Made by a program: the position numbers and the translations under genes. Below, piece after piece: positions 35,907 to 47,645 of a DNA stretch of 64,000 nt. Location: the NCBI RefSeq assembly GCF_003597395.2, contig NC_133773.1, forward strand, positions 76,118,572 through 76,182,571. Direction: 5' to 3'. Position 1 is the first letter of the stretch, and the number at the start of each line of letters is the position of its first letter. The notes under the pieces were generated by a model, which saw nothing but the letters and a program-made list of their open reading frames with translations, ran no database searches and was not told the DNA's origin. Source of the DNA: Chelonoidis abingdonii (Eukaryota > Chordata > Testudines > Testudinidae).

Positions 35907-36239
35907 TAGGGTTTCTCAAACAGGGGTCATCGCTTGTGTAGGGAAAGCCCCTGGCGGACCAGGTCGGTGTGTTTACTTGCCCCATCTGTAGGTGCGTCCG
36001 ATCACGGCTCCCACTGGCAGCGGATCGCTGCTCCGGGCCAATGGGAGCTGCTGGAAGTGACAACCAGTAAGTCCCTCGGATCGCACCACTTCCAGCTGCT
36101 CCCATTGGCCCGGAACAGCGATCCGCTGCCAGTGGGAGCTGTGATCGGCTGGACCTGCAGACGAGGCAGGTAAACACACCAGTCCGCTCCGCCAGGGGCT
36201 TTCCCTATACAAGCAGTGACCCCTGTTTGAGAAACCCTG
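35907..36239. mobile_element. Palindromic hAT MITE, 333 bp
   Basis: The ends are TAGGGTTTCTCAAACAGGGG and, on the other strand, CAGGGTTTCTCAAACAGGGG. An exact 8-bp duplication, CTTTAGAC, flanks it (35899-35906 and 36240-36247). The two halves pair over almost the whole length, with the turn around 36070; 'ctgctcccattggcccgg' and 'ccgggccaatgggagctg' face each other. The 79- to 119-codon frames in the region come from the two arms and are not genes. Confidence 0.92.
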
Positions 36240-36401
36240 CTTTAGACTGTCCCATCTAACATCCATTTTCCAATGTGCAACTGACAATGAGAGACTCTTC
36301 ATTTAGGGTAATTTACACACCAAGCTGCCAAAAGAGGGTGTAAAAAGGGCCAATCTATAATAGATAATGTAATATAGTTTCCTACACTCTACTGTTACCT
36401 G

Positions 36402-36421
36402 CTATTTTTTTTTTTTTTTTT
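36402..36421. repeat. Poly-T run
   Basis: An 18-base T run preceded by 'gctat' and followed by 'gctac', in AT-rich DNA. It may be a short-repeat tract or the tail of a retro-copy on the minus strand, but no such copy was recognised. Confidence 0.7.
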
Positions 36422-36893
36422 GCTACACTCCTATCTTCTGGCTCCACCTTATATGAGTTAAACCAATTTAGCCTGCCTCCCACACAGACTCTTAGTTAAT
36501 TCTGAAGCAATATATGAGGTTAAATGTGACTTACACAACTGTAACTAGATGAGAGTCCTCATGGAGTCTAAATTGGGTATACCCTGCACCCCAAAAGAGG
36601 TCTTAGAAGGTTAGATCAAATCATAGACTCAGACTTACTGTTTGGATCCTAGGTTTTGTAATAAAATGAGATACAGTGTCAGAAACCTGGCATGCTGCAG
36701 ATTAAATATAGAACTCAAACACAAAGGGAGAATGACTGACACTTTCTTTGCATATACAATGATGTTTGTACTGTAACAAAAAAGATGACTGATGCTAATA
36801 TAAACCAGAATTTCTGATTTAGTTGATTTGCTTCTTTGTACCATTTGTGTCCCTTTTTTCTTGTTTTTTGCCCCATTTTCTGATCTTTGTACA

Positions 36894-39375
36894 TGAGAAT
36901 GGCCATACAGGGTCAGACCAAAGATCCATCTAGTTCAGTATCCTGTCTTCCGACAATGCCCAATGCTAGGTCCCCCAGAGGAAATGAACATGATGAGGGA
37001 TCATCAAGTGATCCATTCCCTGTCACTCATTCCCAGCTTCTGGCAGTCAGAGGCTAGGGGCACCATCCCTGCCCAATCTGGCCAATAGCCATTGATGGAT
37101 CTATCCTCCATGAATTTATCTAGTTGTTTTTTTAACTCTGTTATAGTCTTGGCCTTCACATCTTCTGGCAAAGATTTCCACAGGTTGACTATGCATTATG
37201 TGAAGAAATACTTTCTTGTCTTTGTTTTAAATCTGCTGCCTATTAATTTCATTTGGTAACCCCTAGATCTTATGTATGAAAGGGAGTAAATAACTCCTTA
37301 ATTACTTTTTTCACACCAGTCATGATTTTATAGATGTCAATCATATCGCCCTTTAGTCATCTCTTTTCCAAGCTGAAAAGTCATGGTCTTATTAATATCT
37401 CCTCACATGGAAGCCCTTTCATACCCCTAATCATTTTTGTTTCCCTTTTCTGAACCTTTTCCAATTCCAATATATCTTTTTGGAGTTGGGGTGACCACAT
37501 CTGCATGCAGTATTCAAGGTGTGGGCATACCATAGATTTGTATAGAGGCAATATGATATTTTCTGTCTTATTATCTATCACTTTCCTAATGATTCCCCAC
37601 ATTCTGTTTGCTTTTTCGACTGCCACTACACATTGATTGGATGTTTTCAGAGAACTATTCACAATGACTCCAAGATCTTTCTTGAGTGGTAACAGCTAAT
37701 TCAGACACTATCAATTTTTATGTATAGTTAGGATAATATTTTCAGATGTGCATTACTTTGCATTTATCAACATTGAATTTCATCTGCCATTTTGTTGCCC
37801 AGTCACCTAGTTTTGAGAGAGATTTTTGTAGCTCTTCTCAGTTTGCCCCGGACTTAATTATCTTGAGTAGTTTTGTATCATCTGTAAATTTTGCCACCTC
37901 ACTGTTTACCCCTTTCTCCAGATCATTTAAGAATATATTGAATAGGATTGGGCGCAGTACAGACCTCTGGGGGACACCACTATTTACCTCTCTCCATTCT
38001 GAAAACTGACCATTTATCCCTATCCTTTGTTGCCTATATTTTAACCATTTATCAATCCATAAGAGAACCTTCCCTCTTATCCCATGACTGCCTATTTTGC
38101 TTAAGAGCCTTTGGTGAGGGACCTTGTCAAAGGCTTTCTGAAAATTGAAGCACACTATATCCACTAGATCCCCCTTGTCCACATGCTTGTTGACCCCCTC
38201 AAAGAATTCTAGGAGATTGGTGAGACATGATTTCCCTTTACAAAAAATATGTTGACTCTTCCCCAACAAATTATGTTCATCTATGTGTCTGACAATTTTG
38301 TTCTTTACTATAGTTTCAACCAGTTTGCCTGCTACTGAACTCAGGTTTCCTGGCCTGTAATCGCCGGGATCACCTCTGAAGCCTTTTTAAAAAACTGGCA
38401 TCACATTAGCTATCCTCCAGTCACTTGGTACAGAAGCTGATTTAAATGATAGGTTACAGACTACAGTTAGTAGGTCTTCAATTTCACATTTGAGTTTCTT
38501 CAGAACTCTTGGTGAATACCATCTGGTCCTGGTGACTTATTACTGTTTAGTTTATCGATTTGTCCCAAAACATCCTCTAATGACACCTTAATCTGAGACA
38601 ATTCCTCAGATTTCTCACCTAAAATGAATGGCTCAGGTTTGGGAATCTCCGTCACATCCTCAACCATGAAGACCGATGCAAAGAATTCATTTAGTTTCTC
38701 TGCAACTAATTTATCATTCTTGAATGTTTCTTTAGCATCTCGATCATCCAATGGCCCCACAGATTGTTTAGCAGGCTTCCTGCTTCTATGTACTTAAAAA
38801 AAAAATTGCTATTAGTTTTTGAGTCTTTGGCTAGCTGTTCTTCTAATTCTTTTTTGGCTTTCCTAATTAAATTTTTACACTTAATTTGCCAGTGTTTATG
38901 CATCTTTCTATTCTTCTCACTAGGATTTAACTTCCACTTTTTAAAGGATGCCTTTTTGCCTCTCACTGCTTCCTTTACTTTGTTGTTTAGCCATGGTGGC
39001 ACTTTCTTGGTTCTCTTATTATATTTTTTTAATTTGGAGTATACATTTAAGTTGGAACTCTATTCTGGTGTCTTTGAAAAGTTTCCATGCAACTTGCAGG
39101 GATTTCACTTTTGACGCTGTACCTTTTTAATTTCTCTTTAACTAAACTCCTCATTTTTGTGTAGTTCCCGTTTCTGAAATTAAATGCTACAGTGCTGGGC
39201 TGCTGTGTTTTCCCTGCCACAGGGATGTTAAATTTAATTATATTATGGTCACTATTACCAAGCAGTCCAACTATATTCATCTGTTGGACAAGATTCTGTG
39301 CTCCAATTAGGACTAAATCAAGAATTGCTTCTCCTCTTGTGGGTTCCAGGACTAGCTGCTCCAAGAAGCACTAAG
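36894..39375 (-). mobile_element. CR1 LINE, about 2.5 kb, 5'-truncated
   Basis: Runs on the minus strand from about 39375 down to its 3' end at 36894, where the plus strand shows 'atgagaatggccatacagggtcagaccaaag', the turtle-type CR1 end. It contains the rear of the endonuclease, the linker, most of the reverse transcriptase and the 3' UTR. Divergence is moderate, and the pieces of ORF2 can still be followed in order. It is the longest uninterrupted CR1 in the window. Confidence 0.9.
37381..39364 (-). pseudogene. CR1 ORF2 (endonuclease/reverse transcriptase), broken
   Basis: Five frames in order on the minus strand cover one broken ORF2. 39047-39364 holds the rear of the apurinic-type endonuclease with NSDHNIIKF (the catalytic SDH). 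38706-39002 is the basic linker. 38500-38760 has NKSPGPDGI, the start of the RT. 37838-38269 has FQKAFDKVPHQRL and SGVPQRSVL, and the catalytic box reads FTDDTKL where CR1 normally has FADDTKL. 37381-37662 is the C-terminal block ([13 protein letters not shown], HLEYCMQ). Stops and frameshifts between them rule out a working enzyme. Confidence 0.88.
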
Positions 39376-40664
39376 TCTCTTATGTATGTGTGGCTTACAA
39401 GAAACTCAAGTTGAAGTGGGGCATAAGTTATTCATATTCAAGACCATAAACCGTATACACCTACAAAAATAAAATATATAATGTTTGGGACTCGCAAATG
39501 TTAATAATGAATATATTTTTAATGTTGTAGGTATATATGATTTAATTATAACCCTATAATACAGCCTGATGAAGGAGCACAATGAAGCTGCATCACCCAA
39601 AGCTTCACTGCCCATCCCTGCTTGTTCATTCCCCAACAGCCTTCATAGGTGTTCAGCGGGCCCACAGTGGAGCTCTACATCAATATGACATAGCAGCAGG
39701 CTATCTCTCTGTCTATTCCAATACTCTTGCAGTAATTAAAACTGTCATAGAGTTCAGTATTTTTGTATCAGGAAGAACATTAGTAGAACTTAGTGGTATA
39801 AAGCCTATAAACTCTACACGAATTAAGTTTAATTTGAACATTTAGAAGAGCTATTGGAAGTTGCTATAGTCACTTGAAATATGTTGGAGCAATTCAATTA
39901 GAAAATGTGATTTTTACTGCTAAGTGGTTTCCCCACATAGTTATGTCTTAAAATTTGAGTGGAAAGGAAAACTGTAAGTTTGACAGCTCAAGATAGTTTT
40001 CAACCACTTCACATGCAATACAATAAGATTAGTCCATACAAAAAGACAGTTTGTCAGACAAACAACTAGTAGTGGAAATAAGCTATAGCATTTAGTTGAT
40101 TAAGCAATGTATCCTTCAAAATGTTTGGTCTGCTAAATAAAATACAGAACATTATAAACTTTTAATGGTATTGATGTGGTGATCTTTAATGCCCACATCA
40201 CACTATATGTTGACTGTCACCTACTAACAAAATCCAGTATTGTAAATGTTTCAGATTACCCTGTTATAAATTCCCAAGAAATAATTACATTAATTAATGT
40301 TGGTAATAGTTCAGGAAGCACCTACCACAATGCTATTACCAGTTTGTGAATGTCTACTGCTAACCAGCAATATTTTGTACAGTCTAATGTTCCTCATAAG
40401 GCACCAAGGACTAATGGATCTCAAATGAATCACATTATTTAATACATTATCATGAAGTGCCATGGAAGAAAAAGTAATAGCCTAAATAAACATGCAAATT
40501 CTACTATAGCTAAGGAAAAATCACTGCCTGGAGAGAAATATAGTCTACATAAATTATCCTCATCACCCACCCAGTCTTCCAGCACTTGCAGTCAGCCCAC
40601 ATTGGTAGCTTGGGAGAATAGATGCACTTTGCAGCACTGTTTGACCATTGGAATGACTGAATAC
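39376..40664. other. No gene seen
   Basis: AT-rich. The part 39560-39620 (cctgatgaaggagca ... cacccaaagctt) weakly resembles a Penelope-like tail but is too short to call. Confidence 0.35.
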
Positions 40665-40760
40665 TGGATGGAATGATGGAATACTGGGTCCAGTTCTGTG
40701 TCCACAATACAAGAAGAATGTTGATAAATTAAGGAGGGTTCAGACCAAGAGGGAAGGTGA
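40665..40760 (+). mobile_element. CR1 LINE internal fragment
   Basis: The block 'aatactgggtccagttctgtgtccacaatac' then 'aagaagaatgttgataaatt' is a well-known part of CR1, just after the ORF2 C-terminus. It is isolated and worn. Confidence 0.55.
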
Positions 40761-40763
40761 CAG

Positions 40764-40784
40764 CGCACACACACACACACACAC
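40764..40784. repeat. (CA)n microsatellite
   Basis: An uninterrupted run of about ten CA dinucleotides between 'gcg' and 'cccgcc'. Confidence 0.95.
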
Positions 40785-42377
40785 CCGCCTCCCAAAGAAA
40801 GATAATTACAATCCCTTCCAATAACATTCCCTTACCACTCAGTTGGATTCTACCAGCTAATAAAATATAGGACCATTCTATGGTTATGGCTTGAATTCCC
40901 TGCCCCAGCTCCTTCTGAACAGGAATGAGAACCAGTTGCTGAAACTCTAGCAATAAAGCCTTTACGTTTGTATTCCCAGACATAGCCCTGATGTTGTAGA
41001 GGCAGATCGTTCCATGTGAACAGTACTGATATCTGCAAAGAAGCCTGAAAACTCCACCTAACATAACATTCTTGATTTTTGTATTCAGATAGAGAGAGCC
41101 TAAATTAACCAGGCTGTACCACCTGGAACAGTTCTGTTGATTGGGACATTGCAGATGGCATGGTGTAACTAAAGAAATCTCCCTTTGCCTCCAGCACAAC
41201 CATGGTTTATGACCTCAAAAAGCCTCTGTGTCACAGGCAGAGTTGGCATGAAGCCTATGACACTTGTGCTCTAACCAGCTTCCCCTCCTACTTCATCTGT
41301 CTCAGGCTATCAGGATACCAAGGTGACCTGTGAGGATGACGCAGGGAAGGAGTATGTTAAGGGGCCGTTGTGTTTACAGATACGTACAATGAGTCATACT
41401 CTCTTGCTCCATACTATTTATTACCTGGATTGTAGTTTGCTTTAATTCATTTTTCATTCACTCCTTACTCCTCTTTTTCTTGTCTTTGATTCCATTTTTT
41501 ACATTTTGTTTCTGTTTACACCTTTATTTTCTAGGTTTCTTTTTGCTTCTGTATTCCTCTTTTAACTCTACTTCCCTTCTCCCCTTTCTCCATTTCTCTA
41601 AAAGTCTTTTCCTTCCACTATTCTACCCCAGTTGCTGCCTTTTCTAGTTTTTCTCTTCCTACCTTGCATGGTTTCATCCCCTACTCCACTAATCTTCCCT
41701 CTGCAGAAATATCAAAATGTTGAATAAAATAGATAGTATACAAACTGATACTGACAAGGACAGCAATTACCAGTCAATGCAAAGAAGATGGCAAAATTAC
41801 TTCATCAGCTAAATCAATAAGAGAATTCACAGAACTATCTACTGACAATGTTTATGAAAAATAACTGTTATTGAGTTAAAGCCAAATGAGCAGGGCCAAA
41901 TTCTGACCATACTTGGTAGTTTACAGAGCAGAGCAGAAAAGCCATTTGAAAATATTTGTTTTGAAACCTAGGCACAGTGCAATGAGGGCTCTATTGTTTT
42001 AGACAAAAGTGTGGTTGCCTGATGAAAGGAGTATGGCTAGCCATTATTCCCACAGAACATTTCCTGTAAGGATTAATGCTGACCTCATTATCACTCATTT
42101 CCACACTTTCTAACCTCCTCAGGACAAAGAACACAGGGACAGATGGGGATGTCTTGGCAGAATAAAACCCACGGGAGCTTTGCTGCCATGTAGGATAAGA
42201 GAGAACCGCTGAGCAGCACAGAAGGGTTGGCCTTCTGTGCAAATGCGTCAGCTCTCCATAGAAGCTCAGATCTGTGAACTTTATTTCTGCACATCTCAAG
42301 TTGCCTTTAGCTCCGGAGGACCACAACCTCAGATCAAAAGTCTGGATGTCAAACCATGCAAACTTGAAATACAAACA
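40785..42377. other. No gene recognised; two longer frames considered
   Basis: Frames of 156 codons (40729-41199, minus) and 137 codons (41991-42404, minus) occur here. I recognise no domain in either: their composition is like random translation, and the first runs through the CA repeat. A pyrimidine-rich patch lies at 41440-41710. Nothing else can be supported. Confidence 0.35.
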
Positions 42378-42548
42378 TAATAATGGCCATACTGGGTCAG
42401 ACATCTAGCCCAGTATTCTGTCTCTGACAGTGGCCAGTGCCAGATTCTTCTGGCACTTGGAGATTTAGGGAAACCCAAAACACAAGTTTGCATCCCTATC
42501 TTGGCTAACAGCCATTGATGGGCCTATCTTCCATGAACTGTCCTTAGT
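42378..42548 (-). mobile_element. CR1 LINE 3' end fragment
   Basis: The plus strand reads 'taatggccatactgggtcag' then 'tctagcccagtattctgtct' and 'ctgacagtggccagtgcc', the reverse of the CR1 tail also seen at 3712. It ends with 'cagccattgatgggcctatc'. Truncated to about 170 bp. Confidence 0.8.
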
Positions 42549-44662
42549 GAAGATGGTGGCACTTGACAACTCTGCCCTGTACTGACACCATCAATGGAGA
42601 GGAAAAATCCAATCTCTTTAAATACAAATTTAATCTAATCCAGTAAAACAAACACTTTTATGCTCTAATCATAATTATATAGTTTTGTAGCATCTCCAGA
42701 GTGTGAAGTTAAGGTTATCTGAATACCTCAACTGTGCATTTCCATACTTTTAATAAATTTAGATTTGTTTAAAATTTGTTTAAAATCTTAACTCTGAATT
42801 TCCTGGGTTTGCAATATTTCTTTGGGGAGAAATTACAACATGCCTATAATATTTTTATGCTTAACTCCTGTTATATATAAAAACAGGAATTAAGGGTATG
42901 TGTGTGTATTATAATTTCCGTTGTCCTCTTCATCAATTTCTATGGATGCTTTCAGAGTGAATTGTAGTTTTATGAATTCAAATCCCCTGTGCTCAAAAAT
43001 TTTTTTCAAATAAAATACATTTTTCTATCTAATGTCCATATAACACACAGAAATAAAAATATATATGGTAAAATTATGAGCAAGTATTATACCATTATTG
43101 TGAAATGTATATTGATTTCTATAAGTATCTCTCTTTATGCCTTTATCTGCCTTATTTAGACATATTAAAATAACCTTACCTGAGCCACTATGATGTGTAC
43201 ATGGTTAAATAGAGTAACCAAATGATATTTTTGCTCTTACCCTCATCCTCTTTCACTCTTCTATACTATACACACCCTTATCCCCACCCCCCACTCTCCC
43301 CAGTTCTATATTTTACAATTGTAATTTGGATGGTGTTTGAGGGCAGGGATCAGGACTTTGTCTTCTCTGAAGTGCCTCTGGTGCTATAAAATTCCTATAT
43401 CATAGTAATAATAATTTACCTTCCAAGCGCTCAGTCCTGTTCTAATATAAATCAATGGCAGAATTTCCAGTTATATCAGTGCAGCAGGATCAGGCCCCAA
43501 GGGATTAAGGAATAAATTGAGCATTAAAGAAAACAGCTGTAGTTTATGACCATGTAACTAGCATGTCTAAATCCTGACTATACTAAATAAAATGTGAACT
43601 TGTAGAATACAGTCAAACCTTGGGGTACGTTGGGTATTTTGTAAATCAAGTAAAACTGAACACTGCCCTAAACTACTTCTAGCCATAAATTTGGATTTTC
43701 TTTTTTAAAACAAATCTTTCAGTGGTGAAATAAGGGAACTAATCCTTAACAGTAAGGAAACTGGGGTATTGTGAATTAATATATTCTTGGCTAATGCATG
43801 TCAGTGTTGTAACGTTTGATCGTATCAGTCATTTCTCCTTAAGCTTTACAAAACATTACTACTGACTCAACCGCCGTAAGACTGACACTCTAGTGTGACA
43901 GCCAGAAAATCTGGAAAAACTGTACCTCTAAAATCATGATGGGCCAAAATCAGAAGTTACATCAGTGGGGATTTTATTGGTTATAAGTAGGCATATCTTA
44001 ATTGTCCAGGCAGCAGAAGATCCAGATGATATGGGGGGGAGAGAGATGAGGGGGACAGCAGGAAAGTATAAGAGAAAATGGAAGGTTCCTGGTAATGAAC
44101 CTTTAGAGGAACCTTAAATGAGTTTCAAGTTTGAAATGAAACCTGAACCCATTTTTATGTGACTTTAAGTTTTAAAAGGACATTTATACAACTCTGTTAT
44201 GGCTTTGAATGTCAAAGAGAAGGATTGCCCCCATTATCACTTACATTAGATAACTGTGAACAATATTTTGTATAAAGCTGTGATGTAAAAGTGGGTTGAT
44301 ATTAAAAACTATAGTTTGTTTACTAAGGGCTTGACCCTTATAATTAATTAAAGAAGATTTAAAATGTTCTACCTCCCTCTTTTCTTTGATATTTGTGGTA
44401 TTTACTATTCTTGATTTTAATTCCATGTTAGTAATACATAAATGAAAAAGTAAAATATACTTGCTAAGGAGGAAGAAGGGGAAAGGCTTTAGCAGTGAAA
44501 AGCAAACATGAGGATGTAGGAAGTTATAAGATAGACTAGAAAGCTCTGCACATATGTTATACCTTCCTACCCTCCTGCTTTGTGTTTCCTTCTGAAACCT
44601 CAGTCTTAGTCTATCTCAGCATGTAAGTTATTCTCTCACTATCCTGCCCGCCATGCAAAATA
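42549..44662. other. AT-rich stretch without recognisable genes
   Basis: No coding or RNA gene signal. Around 43330-43500 and at 43945-43975 are phrases of the scattered motif family (gcagggatcagga, gcaggatcaggcccc, gatgggccaaaatcag). Confidence 0.4.
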
Positions 44663-44979
44663 CAGTAGAACCTCAGAGTTACGAACATCTTGGAAATGGA
44701 GGTTGTCCATAACTCTGAAGTGTTCACAATTCTGAGCAAATATTATGCTTGTTCTTTCAAAAAGTTTACAGCTGAACGTTGACTTAATACAGCCTTGAAA
44801 CTTTACTATGCAAAAGAAAAATGCTGCTTTCCCTTTATGTTTTTAGTAGTTTACATTTAACACAGTATTGTGCTTTTTGTTGTTGCTGGTGCCTAATTAC
44901 ATGCGTCTGGTTCCAAGTGAGTGGTGTGGTTGATTGGTCAGTTCATAACTCTGGTGTTTGTAACTCTGAGGTTCTACTG
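44663..44979. mobile_element. Tigger/mariner-type MITE, 317 bp
   Basis: The left end is CAGTAGAACCTCAGAGTTAC and the right end, reverse-complemented, starts CAGTAGAACCTCAGAGTTAC, a perfect terminal inverted repeat over 20 bases. A TA precedes it (44661-44662), as required for Tc1/mariner insertion; the right-hand TA has changed to AT. A second inner inverted repeat reads 'tccataactctgaagtgttc' against 'gttcataactctggtgtttg'. There is no transposase. Confidence 0.88.
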
Positions 44980-45237
44980 ATCAATGTAGGTTGCCTCTGA
45001 ATTTGATCCATTCTATTTGTAACAGGGAAGGTAGTGTTGAGGCAATATTATTTAGATTAGAACACTATTGCACTCCCCCTTCTTTCTGCACCTCTCAGCT
45101 TAACTTGTTGCTGAAGTATAGGCCAGAGATCTGTCCTAACAGAAAGCATTACACAGAGTTAAACCTCAGGGCTATTGTATGTAAAATCTCTGATAAGTAA
45201 GTGTTAATAGTTCTGAGTGACCTGAAAAGAGAGAGTA

Positions 45238-46975
45238 GGGTACAGGTTCTTATGTCTACATTAATTACTTCAATTTTACAGAATTCGATTTTTGGAAACA
45301 GATTGTATAAAGTCGAGTGCATGCGGCCACACTAAGCACATTAATTTGGCAGTGTGCGTCCATAGTACCGAGGCTAGCATCGACTTCTGGAGTGTTGCAC
45401 TCTGGAAAGCTATGCCATAGCTATTCCATAGTTCCTGCAGTCTCCCCCACCCATTGGAATTCTGGGTTGAGATCCCAGTGCCTGATGGGGCAAAAAACAT
45501 TGTTGCGGGTGGTTCTGGATAGATGTCGTCAGCCCCCCCCCCTTCCTCCCTCCCTCCCTCCATGAAAGCAACGGCAGACAACCGTTTTGCGCCTTTTTTC
45601 CTGGGTTACCTGTACAGATGCCATACCACGGCAAGCATGGAGCCCGCTCAGCTCAACGCAGCAGTCATTAACATTGTAAACACCTCGCGCATTATCATGC
45701 AGTTTATGCTGAACCAGACTCTGCAAAACCAAAACAAGGAGGAGGCGGCCACGCAGCAACGAGAGTGATGAGGACATGGACACACAGTTCTCCCAAACTG
45801 TGGGCCACAGCGCTTTGGAGATCATGGTGTTAATGGGGCAGATTCATGCCATGGAACGCTGATTCTGGGCCGGGGGAACAAGCACAGACAGGTGGGACCG
45901 CATAGTGTTGCAGGTGTCGGACGATTCTCAGTGGCTGCAAAACTTTTGTATGCGTAGGGCCACTTTCATGGAACTTTGTGACTTGCTTTCCCCTGCCTTG
46001 AAGCGCCAGAATACCAAGATGAGAGCAGCCCTCACAGTTGAGAAGTGAGTGGCGATAACGCTGTGGAAGCTTGCAACACCAGACAGCTACCGGTCAGTCG
46101 GGAATCAATTTGGAGTGGGCAAATCTACTGTGGGGGCTGCTGTGATGCAAGTAGCCAACACAATTACTGAGCTGCTGCTACCAAAGGTAGTGACTCTGGG
46201 ACATGTGCAGGTCATATTGGATGGATTTGCTGCAATGGGATTCCCTAACTGTGGTAGGGCGATAGATGGAAACTATATCCCTATCTTGGCACCGGAGCAC
46301 CAGGGCAGCCAGTACGTAACCCGCAAGGGGTACTTTTCAATCGTGCTGCAAGCACGGGTGGATCACAAGGGACATTTCACCAACATCAACATGGGATGGC
46401 TGGGAAGGGTTCATGACGCTCACGTCTTCAGGAACACTATTCTGTTTAAATGGCTGCAACAAGGGACTTACTTCCCAGACCAGAAAATAACTATTGAGGA
46501 TGTTGAAATGCCTATAGTTATCCTTGGGGACCCAGCCTACCCCTTAATGCCATGGCTCATGAATCCATGCCTAGGCAGTAGTCAGGAGCTGTTCAACTAT
46601 AGGCTGAGCAAGTGAAGAATGGTGGTAGAATGTGCATTTGGACGTTTAAAGGGTCACTAGCGCACTTTACTGACTCGCTCAGACCTCAGCCAAACCAATA
46701 TTCCCATTGTTATTGCTACTTGCTGGGTGCTCCATAATCTCTGTGAGAGTAAGGGGAGACCTTTATGGTGGGGTGGGAGGTTGAGGCAAATCACCTGGCT
46801 GCTGATTACGCGCAGCCAGACACCAGGGCGATTAGAAGAGCACACCAGGAAGCGCTGCGCATCAGAGAAGCTTTGAAAACCGGTTTCATGACTGGCCAGG
46901 CTACAGTGTAAGAGCTTTGTTTGTTTCTCCTTGACGAAAACCTGCCCCCTTGATTGACTCATTCCCTGTAAGCCT
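45238..46975 (+). mobile_element. PIF/Harbinger element, half copy with transposase
   Basis: The left end near 45238 (gggtacaggttcttatgtctac) is a worn Harbinger terminus and is followed by the sub-terminal block 'agtcgagtgcatgcggccac' and 'ccgaggctagcatcgacttc', seen inverted in the copies at 31.0 and 55.7 kb. The transposase gene follows. The sequence stops matching after 'cctgcccccttgattgactc' at about 46960, so the partner Myb/SANT gene and the other terminus are gone. It is complementary in content to the copy at 28.3 kb, which lost the transposase. Confidence 0.8.
45637..46920 (+). pseudogene. Harbinger DDE transposase pseudogene
   Basis: The transposase cuts and rejoins element ends with three acidic residues. 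An ATG at 45637 starts a first frame (MEPAQLNAAVIN...) that ends at 45768. The main domain reads open from 46049 to 46615 (188 codons): an HTH-like segment SYRSVGNQFGVGKST (residues 13-27), first catalytic Asp in AIDGNYIPI (D73), second in GDPAYPLMP (D161). TGA at 46046 replaces the arginine codon after 'MRAALTVEK', and TGA at 46613 replaces the cysteine codon after 'RLSK'. The third acidic residue lies beyond that stop in VVECAFGRLK (near 46626), and a further TAG follows. It cannot be functional. The HARBI1-like family is typically about 350-400 residues. Confidence 0.88.
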
Positions 46976-47352
46976 TTAACTTCTATTTATAGCCTTTTCC
47001 CCAGTCTTAGTTCCTATTGACTCAGCTCTTAAATGATAATTATGTGTGGAACCCACAAGATTCCTTGCCCATCTTGGAATGGTTTCAGAAACAGCTACTC
47101 AGCATGTCTAGAAACTGCCACACCCTATTCTGAATGTTTCTGGACCCTCCTAGATGAGTTACTCCACAGAGACACAGCACATTCTATACTAAAATCCATC
47201 CTCTGCCCTAATTCTGGACCTGCCAGAGAACCAAAAAATCAGTTATTGACCTAGTGCTACCCACTATGCCTCTTCTATTATTCTTGTTTGTTTGTTTCTG
47301 TTTTGTTTTGTCATATTATTTTAAATGTAAGAGAAGGAATGACAGAATATGA

Positions 47353-47378
47353 TTATTAATTAATTAATTAATTAATAA
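47353..47378. repeat. (TTAA)n microsatellite
   Basis: About six copies of ATTA/TTAA in tandem. Confidence 0.9.
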
Positions 47379-47384
47379 TGGTAG

Positions 47385-47495
47385 ACCTGGCCAAGACTGG
47401 GGCACCAGTGTCCTGGAACTGTACAAATATATAGTGGCAGACACTTCCTTCTCTGAAGAGCTTATTAAACAGATAAGACAAAGGCTTGGAGGAAA
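47385..47495 (-). repeat. Old dispersed repeat tail, inverted
   Basis: The segment 'cctggaactgtacaaatatatagt' then 'cttcctt..ctgaagagcttatt' has the 'ggcactgtacaaacatatagt...gaagagcttacaatct' form of an old amniote repeat, the reverse of the type seen near 13.24 kb. I cannot name it securely. Confidence 0.45.
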
Positions 47496-47519
47496 GGAAA
47501 CATTAGAATACCTGCTTTA

Positions 47520-47645
47520 CAGCTGGAGAGAGATGAGTTGAAAGGAGCAAGGGAGGGGGAGAGACAAAGGGAGATGGGGAAAGGAAGGAAGAGACAGAAG
47601 AGGAAGGGAAAGATGGAGAGAAGAGGGAGTGAGGTTGGGGGAATA
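47520..47645. repeat. GA-rich low-complexity tract
   Basis: Purine-only runs such as 'gagggggagagacaaaggga' and 'ggaaaggaaggaagagacag' make up most of this 125-bp stretch. Such tracts can form triplex DNA, but this one is too irregular to predict. Confidence 0.85.

Noticed and set aside
39560..39620. Possible Penelope-like tail
   Set aside because: Only a short loose match (cctgatgaagg ... caaagctt) without the 'gttagtct..aaggtgccac' block that defines the tail.
40729..41199. 156-codon minus-strand frame
   Set aside because: It runs through the CA microsatellite (giving VCVCVCA) and has no known domain.
41991..42404. 137-codon minus-strand frame
   Set aside because: No domain recognised; it ends in a CR1 tail and looks like chance.
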